A program made the position numbers and the translations under genes. From assembly GCA_032718475.1 (NCBI GenBank), contig JAUCBJ010001561.1:1-38033 (forward strand): a DNA stretch of 38,033 bases, in the 5' to 3' direction. The DNA is from Nemertoderma westbladi (lineage: Eukaryota; Xenacoelomorpha; Nemertodermatida; Nemertodermatidae). The notes beneath the pieces are model-generated. The model did not search any database. It had not been told where the DNA came from and saw only the letters and a program-made list of their open reading frames with translations. Shown one piece after another: positions 19,540-31,027 of the stretch. Each line of letters starts with the position of its first letter. The first letter of the stretch is position 1.

Positions 19540-20769
19540 TGTTCGCGCTTTCAGACCTTTAGCAGTTTAACCTGCCAAATTTAGATGTCTTCTAGATTAT
19601 AAATCGACTTTAGCCTATGACGAGTATTTGATACACTACATTAGCCGAAGCCAGTCTATGCGCGACCATTCACCCGCTGGATATACCCGGGAGACTGGAT
19701 TCGGAAGCTTTGACCTTATTGCGGTGTAGGCCTACTGTATTATTCGACTGATCGTTAATATATAATTTCTGACAAATATTATTCACTTTCGGGAAATATT
19801 AACAGTTCCTTTAGAACGTGGCGCTCTAAATATGTAAACAGAGTTATGACTTACACTAGACACAACGGGATGGCTATGGATTCACGTATAAAGCGCATTC
19901 TTTAGGAGATGCTTCGTTATCAGTCACAATCATGCACACTACCGCACAATGCTGCACACCGATCTGCCGACCTTCACTAATTTTAGTCACATATAAAGAG
20001 AACAACCACTGACTCATGTAGTGCCTATGAAATAGCATTAGATTCACTCCAAAACCAATATAATGTAAGTCGCAATTGTTATATGTAACCGGTCTCTCTA
20101 ACCTTCAGTATATCAAGAAGATTGGGGTTTCTGATTATTGATTGATATTATCCCAATATAATAATATTCCATCAACTGATATAATTAATAACCGACAGTA
20201 AATAGCAGTAAAAATGCGGTGTTTTGATTGATTGGGTATGAATTGTTTAGTTTGATAACGGTTATACGTTCTATGATCAAGCCTACTAATGTTTTGCTAA
20301 AGCCTGAAAACACAGAAATTCCAAAGCCGGTCTTCTAGGCTCTGGAAAACCAACATACTGACCCCTCTGGGCTGTTGTAGGTATCTTTCAACACAAAGAG
20401 AAACAGCTCTCATTGGCCGAGTTCCAGATTCTGTAGGTTCCACGAATGTCTAAATGCCGAACTATTCGGGTTTTTGCAGCCCATATTCAACACAAGGCGA
20501 AATCGCTCTGATTGGTGGATCATTGTTCTGATTGGTTGATCGAACAGAACAAAGAGCCTATAGGCGTACAGCAAATCGGTTGGTAGATTGCGTCATTTGA
20601 GTTAGGTAGTTTAGAGTATTTGAGCGCATTGTGGGAAAACTGGCTTTTTATGTCCGCTAAAGCACACATGCAGACACAGCGGATAAATCGCTAGTTATGT
20701 CCTCTAAAAACACCTTACACAGTACATTGCGGAGAAAAGGGCCAGTTATATCCCGCAAAAGCTTTTACA
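19540..20769 (-). repeat. 3' LTR of BEL element
   Basis: 1230 bp, starting TGTTCGCGCTTTCAGACC and ending CAAAAGCTTTTACA on the plus strand. It includes about 178 bp (near 19892-20070) missing from the 5' LTR. Other differences are single bases (for example AGAACGTGG against AGGACGTGG). Confidence 0.93.
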
Positions 20770-22207
20770 CCGCTCCCAGAAAATGGGATATAATTCTATA
20801 AAATATAAAAAATCACAATTTCTAAAATATAAAAATACTCTAAACAGCTAGTCTTTCTTGCGCGGACGGCGTTTACGCAGTTTTTTGAGGCTAGCAAGAG
20901 TCCTTTTCTCTTTGGGGCGAGCCACTTTACTAGGAGGGCTGTAACTCCTGGGTGAAGGGTGCAATACAATTGCATCAGAAGGTTTAGGGTTACGGTCGAT
21001 GTCTCGTCCATTTCGATATGCTTCTCCTCGAGCTGATTTTCCTCCGCTTATTGTTGGATGCGTTCGTCCAAAACTCTTGCAGAGAATAGGGTCGTCCAAG
21101 TTCGATATCTTCTTAGAGATTCTGAATTTCCTGATCGAACTGAGATAAAATTAATTCGTTTACCGCTTGGACTTGCTGCTGCAATTTACGTTTCTCTAAA
21201 CAATTGTAGGTTCATTTTCCGATCTTTTGACGAATAGTGTCCAACTCGTTTCGTACAACTCTTTCTTCCGCCTCGGTGACAGGTTGTATCGGATTAAACA
21301 GGGACAATGATACGGTTGAATGGTGATATTAGATGTCCGCGTCCCAATCCGACTAAGTAAGATGGGTGAATATTTAGGGAGCCCACAACCGGAGTGCCAC
21401 CGACTAACTGTTCGGGTAACACTAGATCTTTGAACAGTGAGTACAGTTCGGGAGGATCCGTGATACTATTAGGATCAAGAGTCTGAGGTCTAACTAGGGA
21501 ATGAGGAGGTCTGACCGAGTATTCCGGAACTCTGATCATAGGTTTATTTAAGGATCGTTTGAATCGAGCGAGCGTAGGTGATACATCAAACAAGTTTCGC
21601 TCGAAACTCCCGTAAATATAGCGAGTAAAACTGTGTTTAAAGCAACATCTCCGCGGATGTTTATGTCTTTCCGTTTGTTGGTTGGGTCTTGGGCATTCAT
21701 CGCAATAATACCAAAGACGCACGTATTGTAGGGGAAACGCGGGTGATATTTATTCGGTGTTACAACGTTTCTCTCAAGAATTCTAAATATACGTTAGAGA
21801 TACTGCGTTTATCCGGTTCTTTAACGTCTTCTCTTTCGAGTCGATTTCGAATAGAATTTTCGCATTCGATTTTCAGTTTATCGTTCCGACTCCGCTGGGT
21901 AGGATACTCAAAACAGTACCATTTCCCTTTCGGTGTCGACATCGTCCGTATCGTGTAAATTGATAGGATGACCAGTAGTTAAGAAATCTATATACATACC
22001 ATTACGATGCGTATAGCGAGCGGTGAATTTTCTATAGTCCAATTCATGCGTAAGTTGCTCCTGGGACATTGGCGGTTCGATATAACGACCATCGTCCTCC
22101 GTAGTAGTTGGACCAGCGTCGCCGCGTATCAAGCTATCAACAAACGCTTGTAAAGGTAGAGTATATCGCTCCCTGATACCAAGATCATCTTCTATCAACT
22201 CAGTCAT
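20770..22207 (-). pseudogene. decayed extra coding region between pol and 3' LTR of BEL element
   Basis: I do not recognise the product. Three neighbouring frames look like one broken gene: 22207-21908 (ATG start, MTELIEDDLGIRERYTLPLQ ... DYRKFTARYTHRNGMYIDF); 21942-21760 (WYCFEYPTQRSRNDKLKIE, charged helix); 21722-21294 with a Cys/His-rich stretch (WYYCDECPRP, RHKHPRRCCFKH) and LYSFKDLV-like proline-rich sequence; then, after stops near 21215 and 21110, a glutamine-rich helix (KRKLQQQVQAVNELILSQ) and a lysine/arginine-rich end (KKLRKRRPRKKD, stop at 20848) that looks like a nuclear or nucleic-acid-binding tail. No membrane segment is seen, so an envelope is unlikely. It occupies the position where some LTR elements carry an additional gene. 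Confidence 0.45.
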
Positions 22208-23826
22208 ATCTGCTATATGAGTTTATCAATATTATAATGAGTTTATATTTAGGCTAGCGGGCGTCGCTGCCTACCCCTCTCGGCCCCCGGACAGCGCAAG
22301 ATCCTCAGCGCTGGTGTACTTTCGCCGATGTGCCTATCGCCAATGTCATAGCTGCACAACGACCACAACAACCAGCGCGAGTCACTCCACCGTCCGTCCC
22401 AAAGGCTTAGATTTACTTCAGGTTCTTACTGGAGAGTTAGGGCTACTTTCACAATTGCGACTCGCTACTGTAAACACACTTTAGTAGTAACATTCACCTA
22501 TAAACGCACAAATTCCACACAACTGTCACAAATCGCACACATTCGGGCCATTTGTCCGTTAGTCAGTGCCTTCCAGAATGCCACGTTATTATAGGGTATC
22601 CTGGGATACTAGCAGTGTGCTATTTATTCCTTATGCTATTCAATGGGCAAGCTTTATTGTTCTTTTAACTCACTTCTAATTCTAGCGTGGTTGTTGCCAT
22701 GGTGACATTATGGAAAGCTAGCGGTAGAATTAGGGTAATTCCCATGCATACAGATCTGGGATGCTATTTAATAGTAATTCTTTAATTGTGAGTATTCCTC
22801 TTTATACATGATTTTATGAATTTTATCGGCTATTGACTATATATTGGAGATTCTCGCACACTAACATACTTAATAGGGTGAATCTCCGCTCCCATGATCT
22901 ATTAATTAATGGAATTTTGGGAATGTTATAAATTGCATAAAAATGACAATTTATCAACTTCATTAAAAAGATGAATTTAAATTTATTCCCGTAAATTTTA
23001 TTATTTAATATTAAATAGACACAATTTTATTCCAGAACATGTCTGGGGACTGGGATCCTTGATTCTAGGAAATTGATCTTTTAAGAGTATCGGTAAGTGC
23101 TACGATATCTTAATAGACTAGAATTTTAAAGGATCTAAAATTTGACAGATTTTGTAAATATTAATAATTAATATTTAGGATGGGCACCAGTTTATTCCAG
23201 AACTTGTCTGGGGACGTTAACCACTGGTTTTAGAATTTTGTCTTTCAAGTATATCGGTGGGTGCCGCGATATCTTAATCGACTAGAATTACAGATGGTCA
23301 AAGGGTTTAACAGATTTATTTGCGCTGTACGCTACTGTTAAAGGGACATCACGCTACTATATGTATTATTTAATATACGGTATGAGAGCAATATCACACG
23401 AAGCAATGTCAGTGAGAAGAGGCAAGTCGTTTCCAAGGTCTACCCAGAGCTTGGTTTAGCCGAGACACGAGGATCTGAATTTTGCATTCCTAATACTCTA
23501 CTTACCAATAATACTTAAATATAGTAGGAGCTTTATTGTACTTTAATAAGTACAGACATTTCATCTTACTGTAGTCACGTATTTATAATATAATACGGAC
23601 AGTAAGGAAAGAGAAAAAGAATTATTTCTCGCCGTCGCACGAAATATATAATATATAAGTAATTAAGTAATAAACACTAATCTACTAAATAATCGCTAAA
23701 ATAACATTCTACTAAATAAAATTAAAGAAAACGATTATAATAAAATTACATAATAATACATACATAAATATAAAATAATAAAAACAAATATAAAATAATA
23801 TAGTCACACACCCACTCCAGACGCTG
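22208..23826. other. BEL 3' non-coding stretch with diverged duplication
   Basis: No coding signal. A segment of about 180 bp beginning TTATTCCAGAAC and TGTCTGGGGAC, and containing CGATATCTTAAT and GACTAGAATT, occurs twice in tandem (about 23030-23140 and 23210-23310). 23640-23810 is extremely AT-rich. No integrase motif was found on either strand by eye. Confidence 0.6.
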
Positions 23827-26145
23827 TTACGTTGGGGAGTCCCTAGATGTTTGTTGGATTAGGGAGGTGGTCGTGGGAAGAGTATCTTGCCTTCCATAGT
23901 TTCCGGACAGTTCTCGGCCTCTTTCCAGTAAACATAAACGACCAACTAGGCGATTGAGTTGTTGTGTTTCGAATACAATTCCAGGTTTCCTCTTCGTCCT
24001 GGAATAGTGACGATAGAAACATCGCTTCAAATACACGACGGCCTTACAAAGCCGATTCCAGGATCTATAGTGGTCCATCGCTCCCGGCAGGAGAGGTGAG
24101 AGTCCCGGCGAGACGTCTGGCGTTCCAGATCTCCAGTCTCTCTCTCTGATCTCCACAACAGATCGGTTCGCGGTGGGGGAGTTTAGATCCAGAGCGTCGT
24201 CCCTGGCAATGTGTAGTACAGACAGATCTATCACGGGTTTAAATAACCTTGATTTACTCGTCCGGGTTTTAGGTTTGACTTTCTCCGCTCCCTTGGCTTG
24301 TCTAATCTCAGCCGTGGTAAGATGGGGAGGCCATTCATCTTCTTTACTTAGGAAGTCGGGTCCACCTAACCAGTCTGGAGTATCTGTCAGTTCTTGAGGA
24401 GTTGCTCCTCTGGAAGCGATGTCGGCTAGATTAATCGTCTCGGGGCAATGTCTCCATTGATCTACATTGGAGTTAATATCATCATTATCTGAGGAGTATG
24501 GTGTTCCCTCAGTTGGGTCGTCAACTTCACTGCTCTCTACTTCCCATTCACTTAATTGATATACCTGTTCTTTTGGTAATCTTTCCATAAGAGTTCTACG
24601 GGAAGGGCCAGTAAAGTACCAACCTACTCTAGTTCTTCCCGCATAGACTTGTAATGGTTGCGGTTGAGCAGGCCGTTTCTCCAATGTCTCAAGCGCTTCA
24701 TGCGCATTTTGGCCGATGAGTATTTGCACTCCAGGGTAATCCGTGTTGAATCTAGGTATATTATGTTGCTGGGTGGAATCGTCCTCATCCCAGTTATAAG
24801 GTTCTACTTGGCTGGTAGCGAAGTTCTTTATCGCCACCATTTTTACTGACCTTATACTATGTTCTCCTAGTTCATCCTGGGGGGTGGACAACGCACCTAC
24901 ATAATAATCCGATATTACTGTAGATTTCCAAACCTGCATAATTCCTGACATGTTTAACTTAGTTCGGAACTTGGGTTGTCCAGCAAAGATGTCTTCGGCT
25001 AGTTCTTTGTCGATGAATGTTCCTGTGCTACCGGAGTCAAGGAGGGCGTTCACTATATAACTCCTTTTAGGTCCGTGGACCCTTAACTGCACTACGGGAA
25101 ATTCTCTGATTCCTACATTGGAAGTTGGTGCTTTCCAAGATGGTTGTCGGTCAGAAGTAGTTAGGGGGAGCTCGCTGTCGGTGTCCTTTTCATACGTAAG
25201 TGCTCGATACACTGCGGTATTTATCAGGTAACAGGATTCGTTTTCGTCGGAGAATTCGTCCGTATAGAATCCTTCCATCTCAGAACTTTGGTCAGTGTCG
25301 TTCACATCACTGAATTGGACATGTAGTTCGGACTCACTTACCTGACTCGGGCTGTTTCGTTCGAATTCAGTGTGCAACAAGATATGATGTTTTACGCCGC
25401 ACTTTGCACACCTTGCGTCGGAGTAACAGGTTCGCCGTTGGTGTCCTCGTCTGAGGCAATTATAACACAACCGCCTATCCCACATGACTTCCCGTCTATC
25501 CTTTAATGATTTCTTTAGGAATTCATCACACACATTCAAACGGTGGGTCCCGTCACATAGCGCACATTTCGGTTTGATGTTACTTACCTTACTTTGGGTA
25601 ACATTGTGCACTCTCGTTCTTTCCTCGGGCTTTCTTACATGAATTCTCTTAGGAGATGTAGGAGGAGTTTTTCTTACCTGTTCTCTCCTGTCATTGGTTC
25701 GAGACTTGAATTTACTTACGTCCTTAGGCGCTTTGTTGTCATAGTAAGATCTTTCAGTGTCTTTCCCGCTGTCTTCCTCTTGAGAAGCCTGGCTTTCGCC
25801 GTCGTCTGTATAACACACTGGTATTACCTTTCTCCTAGAAACGGGTTTCTCACTTACCTTATTTTCCGGTGTCTTCTCTCTGGACTGCTTTAGGAGCTGT
25901 AATTTTACCTCTCCATCTAAGAATGACATGAGATCAGCCATGGTAGGATCTCTTTGTTGTTGTTCCATCATATATAACACTTTCTTGTCCCAGCGTGTAC
26001 CTACTCCACCCTTGGGCAAAGTAGATGCTAAGGCTCCTACAACCATAGAATTCTGGTATTCATGAGACTTACCTAACCAATCTAGTTGTCTACAGATCTC
26101 CGGAATCTCGTCGGAAAACTCTATAATCCCGCTGCTAAGAAACTT
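23827..26145 (-). pseudogene. BEL/Pao gag-pol: zinc knuckle, protease, post-RNase H fragment
   Basis: In frame from just after the UGA at 26146 to the stop at 23827; the first ATG is at 26046. It has a Cys/His region with CALCDGTHRLNVC and the CCHC knuckle CYNCLRRGHQRRTC near residues 160-215, an aspartic protease with NALLDSGSTGTFIDKELAED near residue 335, and ILIGQNAHEAL, GRTRVGWYFTGP typical of the BEL/Pao protease-RT boundary. An acidic linker then meets WRHCPETINLADIASRGATP and DWLGGPDFL, the segment that normally follows RNase H. The RT and RNase H catalytic cores between them are deleted. After about 110 more residues the frame ends without integrase motifs. The frame itself is open for 739 codons, so the deletion was in frame. 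Confidence 0.85.
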
Positions 26146-27639
26146 TCAGGGCGCCATTAATTTCGCATACAAATACCTAGCTATGTTATTCCTATTACCA
26201 TACCTGATGTTTAGTGTATCCCAAACTTGTCTTAATCCATCTGGATGTCCAATAAACTTTAACGCCATTAACTTGGGAGATCCTTCCAAGCACTCGATGA
26301 GGAATCTAAGTTTCTCTCCGTTAGATAGCACAGAGTTCTGTATGTTATCTTTATAATATTCATTAAAAGGTAACCATTTCATCTCATCTCCATTGAACTT
26401 GACGATCTCTCCCACCTTTACCGCTTGACGGGCTTCGGTTCTAGCCATTTGACGCGTAAAACTTTCTTGGGCCATCGTGTTATTTAATATCGAGTTATCG
26501 GTATATAAATTTCTCGGATTATGATCAGGTCTATATGGAATATCATTGTCAATAGGTTTATAATTACCCTTAATAGGGTTTACTATAGGAGTTTCCACTT
26601 CACTAGCAGTATAGATGCATGTAGGCTCCACACCTTGTGCATGAAATACTTCAGACCTAACAGGTTGACACATTGTTACAGGGGGTGGTGGTATACCCTT
26701 TTTGAGATTTACTAGTTTGTTGCGTTCTAACGCAATACTTTTCTGCACTTCTTGCAACTCTAACCTACCCTCTCTAATTGTTCCCTTTAATTGCTGCACA
26801 GTCTCCCCCATCTCCTGGACCTGCTGAGAGGAGCAAGAACGGTGTTCCCTCAGCTGCCCGAGCAGGAGACCCATCTCCCATCGTCCCTCATCTACCCACT
26901 CGACTGCCGAAGCGGGAGGCGCCAACGTTGTAGCAGGCGGACGAGGGACAACGGGCGACAAATCATTAATATTTCGCTCGGAGTCCAGGACATGAACATT
27001 TTCAGGGGTGGTTCTGTGGGGCACAGGTAGCTTAGTGCTGTGCAGAGGGAATTTAGAGGTAGGTTCAGGGAGTACAGGTGTCTCTATCACCGAGGGGGTG
27101 GCTTCGAGAACAGGCCTAATTATTTCAGGCTCATCTACTATAGTAGGGAGTCTTTCTATTTTAATTATTTGGTCTGTGGGTTCTGTACTACCTAAGCCTG
27201 TGTTAGTTAGTTGCCTTCTAACAGCTGGGGGCAAATCAGGCAATTTCTGACAGTGGGACATTCTTCTACGTCTGCTTAGACGAGATCTATTTCCTCCGCC
27301 TTCAGGATCGGTGGTATCGCCTTCATCAGATGATGTATATCCCTGTCTTTTGGGAGTAGATCGATTCATCATCTGCATATTACTAGCTGTTAACTGTTTA
27401 TTGAAGTTGTCTTGCCTCTCTTGAAGATTTTCCAACTCTAGTTGGGTTGTCTCTTCAGATGCCCTCCGTTCTGCTTCTGCCACTGCTATCTTTCTTTCCG
27501 CTTCGGCCGCTTTTCTTTCCGCTTCTGCCGCTGCCGCTTTTCTTTCCGCTTCTACTGTTGCCACTTTTGCCTCTGCCGCTGCCTCTGCCGCTTTTCTATC
27601 CACTTCTGCCGCTTTTCTTTCCGCTTCTGCCGCTGCCAC
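26146..27639 (-). CDS. BEL/Pao Gag, central part
   Basis: About 497 codons, counted from a non-ATG codon near 27639 but open upstream to about 27690 in this frame. The N-terminal 65 residues are repeats of AEAERKAAE type, predicted as a long charged helix or coiled coil. Residues 66-370 are low-complexity with a basic patch (RSRLSRRRRMSH) and a short second coiled coil (QQVQEMGETVQQLKGTI). Residues 385-497 match the BEL/Pao Gag capsid-like domain: IVKFNGDEMKWLPFNEYYKD, LSNGEKLRFLIECLEGSPKL and LRQVWDTLNIRYGNRNNIAR. It ends at a single in-frame UGA (26146-26148), after which the same frame continues into the zinc knuckle and protease. The preceding frame overlaps it by a -1 shift. Confidence 0.82.
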   Translation of the reverse strand: MAAAEAERKAAEVDRKAAEAAAEAKVATVEAERKAAAAEAERKAAEAERKIAVAEAERRASEETTQLELENLQERQDNFNKQLTASNMQMMNRSTPKRQGYTSSDEGDTTDPEGGGNRSRLSRRRRMSHCQKLPDLPPAVRRQLTNTGLGSTEPTDQIIKIERLPTIVDEPEIIRPVLEATPSVIETPVLPEPTSKFPLHSTKLPVPHRTTPENVHVLDSERNINDLSPVVPRPPATTLAPPASAVEWVDEGRWEMGLLLGQLREHRSCSSQQVQEMGETVQQLKGTIREGRLELQEVQKSIALERNKLVNLKKGIPPPPVTMCQPVRSEVFHAQGVEPTCIYTASEVETPIVNPIKGNYKPIDNDIPYRPDHNPRNLYTDNSILNNTMAQESFTRQMARTEARQAVKVGEIVKFNGDEMKWLPFNEYYKDNIQNSVLSNGEKLRFLIECLEGSPKLMALKFIGHPDGLRQVWDTLNIRYGNRNNIARYLYAKLMAP

Positions 27640-27665
27640 TGCCGCTGCTGCTGTCTTTCTATCTT

Positions 27666-28829
27666 CTATACGTTTTTCTTTACTTGTTCTTCTTGAACCT
27701 TAGCGATGCGGATGCTTTCATCAAATTTAGCTTGGTTCGCAGCTATCATATCCGCATCGATTGCGTCCAACACAAGCTTGGCTCCTTCACTATTAGGGCT
27801 AAGTCCATCCAGCCGTCTCCTCAACTCTTCGTCACCTACAAATCGTTGATAGTCTGACAGATAGATGTCAATAGCATCCCTCTTATGCAGTTTCTCTGCT
27901 GTCGCTTCGCTTTCCACTTGGGAAAAGGTAGCGTCTGTTGATTCTCCATGGGTTGAGCGCTCATCCAACTGAGATTTCCACGGGGCAGTTCTTTGAACTT
28001 GGAGACTCACCCGCTGTAACCAAGTCTTTACGGCAACTTGCAACGACGTGTCTTGTCTTCTTTTCGAAGCCTCCTCAAATGCAGATAAGATTAGTCTGAT
28101 TCTTAGAATTCTTTCTCTAACTTGATAAAGCAGCTCTCCCTGCTCTTGAGGTCCTTGTGGTTGTCGAAACAATTGTTCCTCTAATCGCTCCATAGAGCTG
28201 AAGAATCCCTGTACGTATCCGGCTGCTGACCTCTTCCATACAGCTGGATCGCTAGTTTCCTTTGTCACTCCCATCCTGTGTATGTCTTCCCAGGCAGCTT
28301 CCGATAAGTCAAACGGGAGTCCGGGTCCAGGGAAGTTCCATTGCGACTCGACAATAGACTTCAGTTCTTCCCTTGTATATCCCGCATAACTATCCTTGGT
28401 CGATCGCTTACTTCTCGCCCAATCAATCTGGTGTTCCTCCACCGCAATCAATACCCTAGTGAGTACGGCTGCAGGAAGGATGAGAAGGGGATCCGAATAA
28501 ACCGCATCTGCCATCTTAGCTCCGCGCTCGGGTGTCAGCTCTACAGTATCCGCACCACTGGAGCTGTCGGGCCGCTGAGAAATAAGTTCTCGGCTCGAGT
28601 GTTGCTGCTGTTCCGCTGCTTCTTGGTCCCGCTTGACTTGGGCTCGAGTGCCTATGATAGACCCACGATGTTGGACTAGCCTAGGGTCTGATATTACTAC
28701 TGGGGGAATGATCTTTCTTACAGTAGGAGGTGAATTGAACTTCGGTCTCACACGTTCCACACTCCTGTCTGGGTCACAGATGGTTGTATCTAGGAGACTG
28801 TCTGACAGGTTTTGCTTTGTGTCAGACAT
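27666..28829 (-). CDS. BEL/Pao Gag N-terminal extension
   Basis: 387 codons from ATG at 28829 (MSDTKQNLSDSLLD). No named domain is visible. The first 100 residues are polar and probably disordered. Residues 105-260 are helical (LLILPAAVLTRVLIAVEEHQ, ESQWNFPGPGLPFDLSEAAW, FFSSMERLEEQLFRQ, LLYQVRERILRIRLILSAFE). The end is charged (DELRR-type GDEELRRRLDGLSPN, KVQEEQVKKNV). It stops at a TAG (27666-27668) right after the sequence G-AAA-AAC, where a -1 shift would enter the alanine/glutamate-rich helix of the next frame. It is the first gene after the leader, so it is the likely Gag start. Either programmed frameshifting or a one-base indel explains the split. Confidence 0.75.
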   Translation of the reverse strand: MSDTKQNLSDSLLDTTICDPDRSVERVRPKFNSPPTVRKIIPPVVISDPRLVQHRGSIIGTRAQVKRDQEAAEQQQHSSRELISQRPDSSSGADTVELTPERGAKMADAVYSDPLLILPAAVLTRVLIAVEEHQIDWARSKRSTKDSYAGYTREELKSIVESQWNFPGPGLPFDLSEAAWEDIHRMGVTKETSDPAVWKRSAAGYVQGFFSSMERLEEQLFRQPQGPQEQGELLYQVRERILRIRLILSAFEEASKRRQDTSLQVAVKTWLQRVSLQVQRTAPWKSQLDERSTHGESTDATFSQVESEATAEKLHKRDAIDIYLSDYQRFVGDEELRRRLDGLSPNSEGAKLVLDAIDADMIAANQAKFDESIRIAKVQEEQVKKNV

Positions 28830-31027
28830 GTTTGTTTGTACAGTTGAATGCCTACTGCTATATTACAGATAAAGCAAGTCTAGTAATTCAGTATCACTGT
28901 TAGCCTAGTAATTAATTACCGATACTGCTACTCAGTGTAGCGTGATATATATATATAATATATTAGAATACCGGTATACACTTATAGTATATATATATAA
29001 GTATTATTACAGACTAGGTTTGTCACAGAATACCGGTATGTAATTTCAGCACAAATATATATAAATATATAATAGGCCTATCGTGAATACCGGTATACAG
29101 CTTACACTTATAGTATATATAAGTATAATTATGGACTAGAATTAATTACAGAATACCGGTATAATTTCAGCCTAAATTTATAGAAATAAATATAATAAGC
29201 CTATTGTAAATACCGGTATGTCAATTATTTTAGAATAATTGAATTTCTGAATTTTAGGGTTACTTGGTTACTTTACTTTACTTTATCACCGTTATTTAAG
29301 CAGTAGTCCAACTGATATTAAGACCTAATTGTTGTATGACAGGCCTACTATTTATAAATCGGTTTGAGTTGATTTATAATATATATATACCCTTATAATG
29401 GGTTTTGTCAATGTTTGAAATAAATGTTATTATTTCTGGGAAGGAGTCACTACACAGAAGCTGTGCGCTCTCAGTGAAGTGCTACTTGTTGGACACTAAA
29501 ACAAATAATTCCAATTTACCTAAGTTACTTAATACTACAAATTACGTACAATTCGGGGTGAGATTACAATCTCTAAATAAACACAAAAATTACACGTACT
29601 AATTTTTAGGGTAATTTTACAAGAAGTCTACAAACCAGCCTAACAAAGGGTTAGAGTATCTGGTTATTACAACGGACAGGGTACTACGGTATTTGAAAAT
29701 AAATAAGCAGTAGTAAATATACTGCGTTGTCCAGATAGGAAAAATACCACCGTCTGACGACTTATAGCCGTATCGCTCGCTATAAGTACAACGTTATGTA
29801 TCACGGAGTGTTCCTACCTAGAAGTTAATTACCGCAGTCTACCAGAACCAACGTGCCTATTAACCACTTTACAACACAAATATACTGCCTACACACTAAT
29901 TACTTTCGGAAAGCACTGTACACTAAACCCTAAATTAGGTACAAGTACTTATACAACAAATAATCAGCAGTTAGAAATACTTGTACAGCTAAAAGAACCA
30001 CGGTATCTGCTGGAGTGACCGGGGCACAAAATCACCAGTCTTTACCTACGCCTAGCAGCCCTGATGTAGTACCGGGGTTAATTTAACTATAACGGTATGT
30101 ACAACAAGCACAATTACTGTAGGAATTAACTTGGGGATATGAATGTTGCGAATAATCGCATAAACTCTGAATAATAAATATTACGCTACGCGTACAGACT
30201 ACTCAAACAAAATACAGACCAAACGCTGACAGACTACTATCAAGCCTAAACAAACTACGGTATATGCAGACTCCGAAATGGTTAGTTAGTATGCGTTCTA
30301 ACCGAGTAGTACGACTTATTCTTTCAGGGGGATTGACCTCACAACACTGGAAGCCCCTACGTTCCTAACTAGTATTTTATCGGACATACACTCTACACAC
30401 ACCGCAATCTCTTCAAACTTAACAACAGCCAGACAACAATCCAGCCTACAAATTATCTAAATAAGAAATATTACGCTACCCGTACAGACTACACATACAA
30501 AATACAGACCAAACGCTGGAACACTACTATCAAGCCTAAACAAACTACAGTATATGCAGACTCCGAAATGGTTAGTTAGTATGCGTTCTAACCGAGTAGT
30601 ACGACTTATTCTTTCGAGGGGATTTACCTCACAGCACTGGAAGCCCCTACTTTCCTAACTAGTACTTTATCGGACATACACTCTACACACACCGCAATCT
30701 CTTCAAACTTAACAACAGCCAGACAACAATCCAGCCTACAAATTATCTGTACAATCTGAGCAGGCTTACACATCTTCTGCTCAATATTAGCCTACAAATA
30801 AATAAAACTGACAGAAATAGGCCTAAGTAAAATCCCAATAAAAACCAGGCGTCCCCGATTACTTATTAAGACCTACCGGTATATAATTATCAAAATCGAA
30901 TAATACTGCTGCACCTGCACTGCTGTAAGTACCGGTTCGGGTAGTTAGGCAGTCAGGCCTACTGGGTACCGGTTGACCGGTACTTCAGCTTTATTGCCTA
31001 CTGCAATACAGAAGCTATAACCATTAT
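28830..31027 (-). other. BEL 5' leader, repeat-rich and non-coding
   Basis: 2.2 kb between the 5' LTR and gag with no credible coding frame. It contains a 290-bp tandem duplication (about 30168-30457 and 30458-30748), about 95 percent identical by eye, and two copies of an approximately 120-bp AT-rich unit (28966-29090 and 29091-29220), each with two ATACCGGTAT palindromes. Confidence 0.75.
30168..30748. repeat. 290-bp tandem duplication in BEL leader
   Basis: ATTACGCTAC occurs at 30180 and 30470, AGACAACAAT at 30431 and 30721, giving a constant period of 290 bp. Differences include GCTACGCGTA against GCTACCCGTA. Confidence 0.9.

Noticed and set aside
20796-23826. Integrase or envelope gene in the 3' part of the BEL element
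   Set aside because: No HHCC, DDE or transmembrane pattern could be found by eye in any frame; the region is listed as unidentified instead.
27442-27857. Plus-strand frames rich in Leu, Pro, Phe and Cys over the BEL gag
   Set aside because: Antisense of the repetitive AEAERK-coding stretch; the minus-strand frame has domain matches.
29405-29602. 65-codon plus-strand frame in the BEL leader
   Set aside because: Short, AT-rich, opposite to the element's coding strand, no motif.
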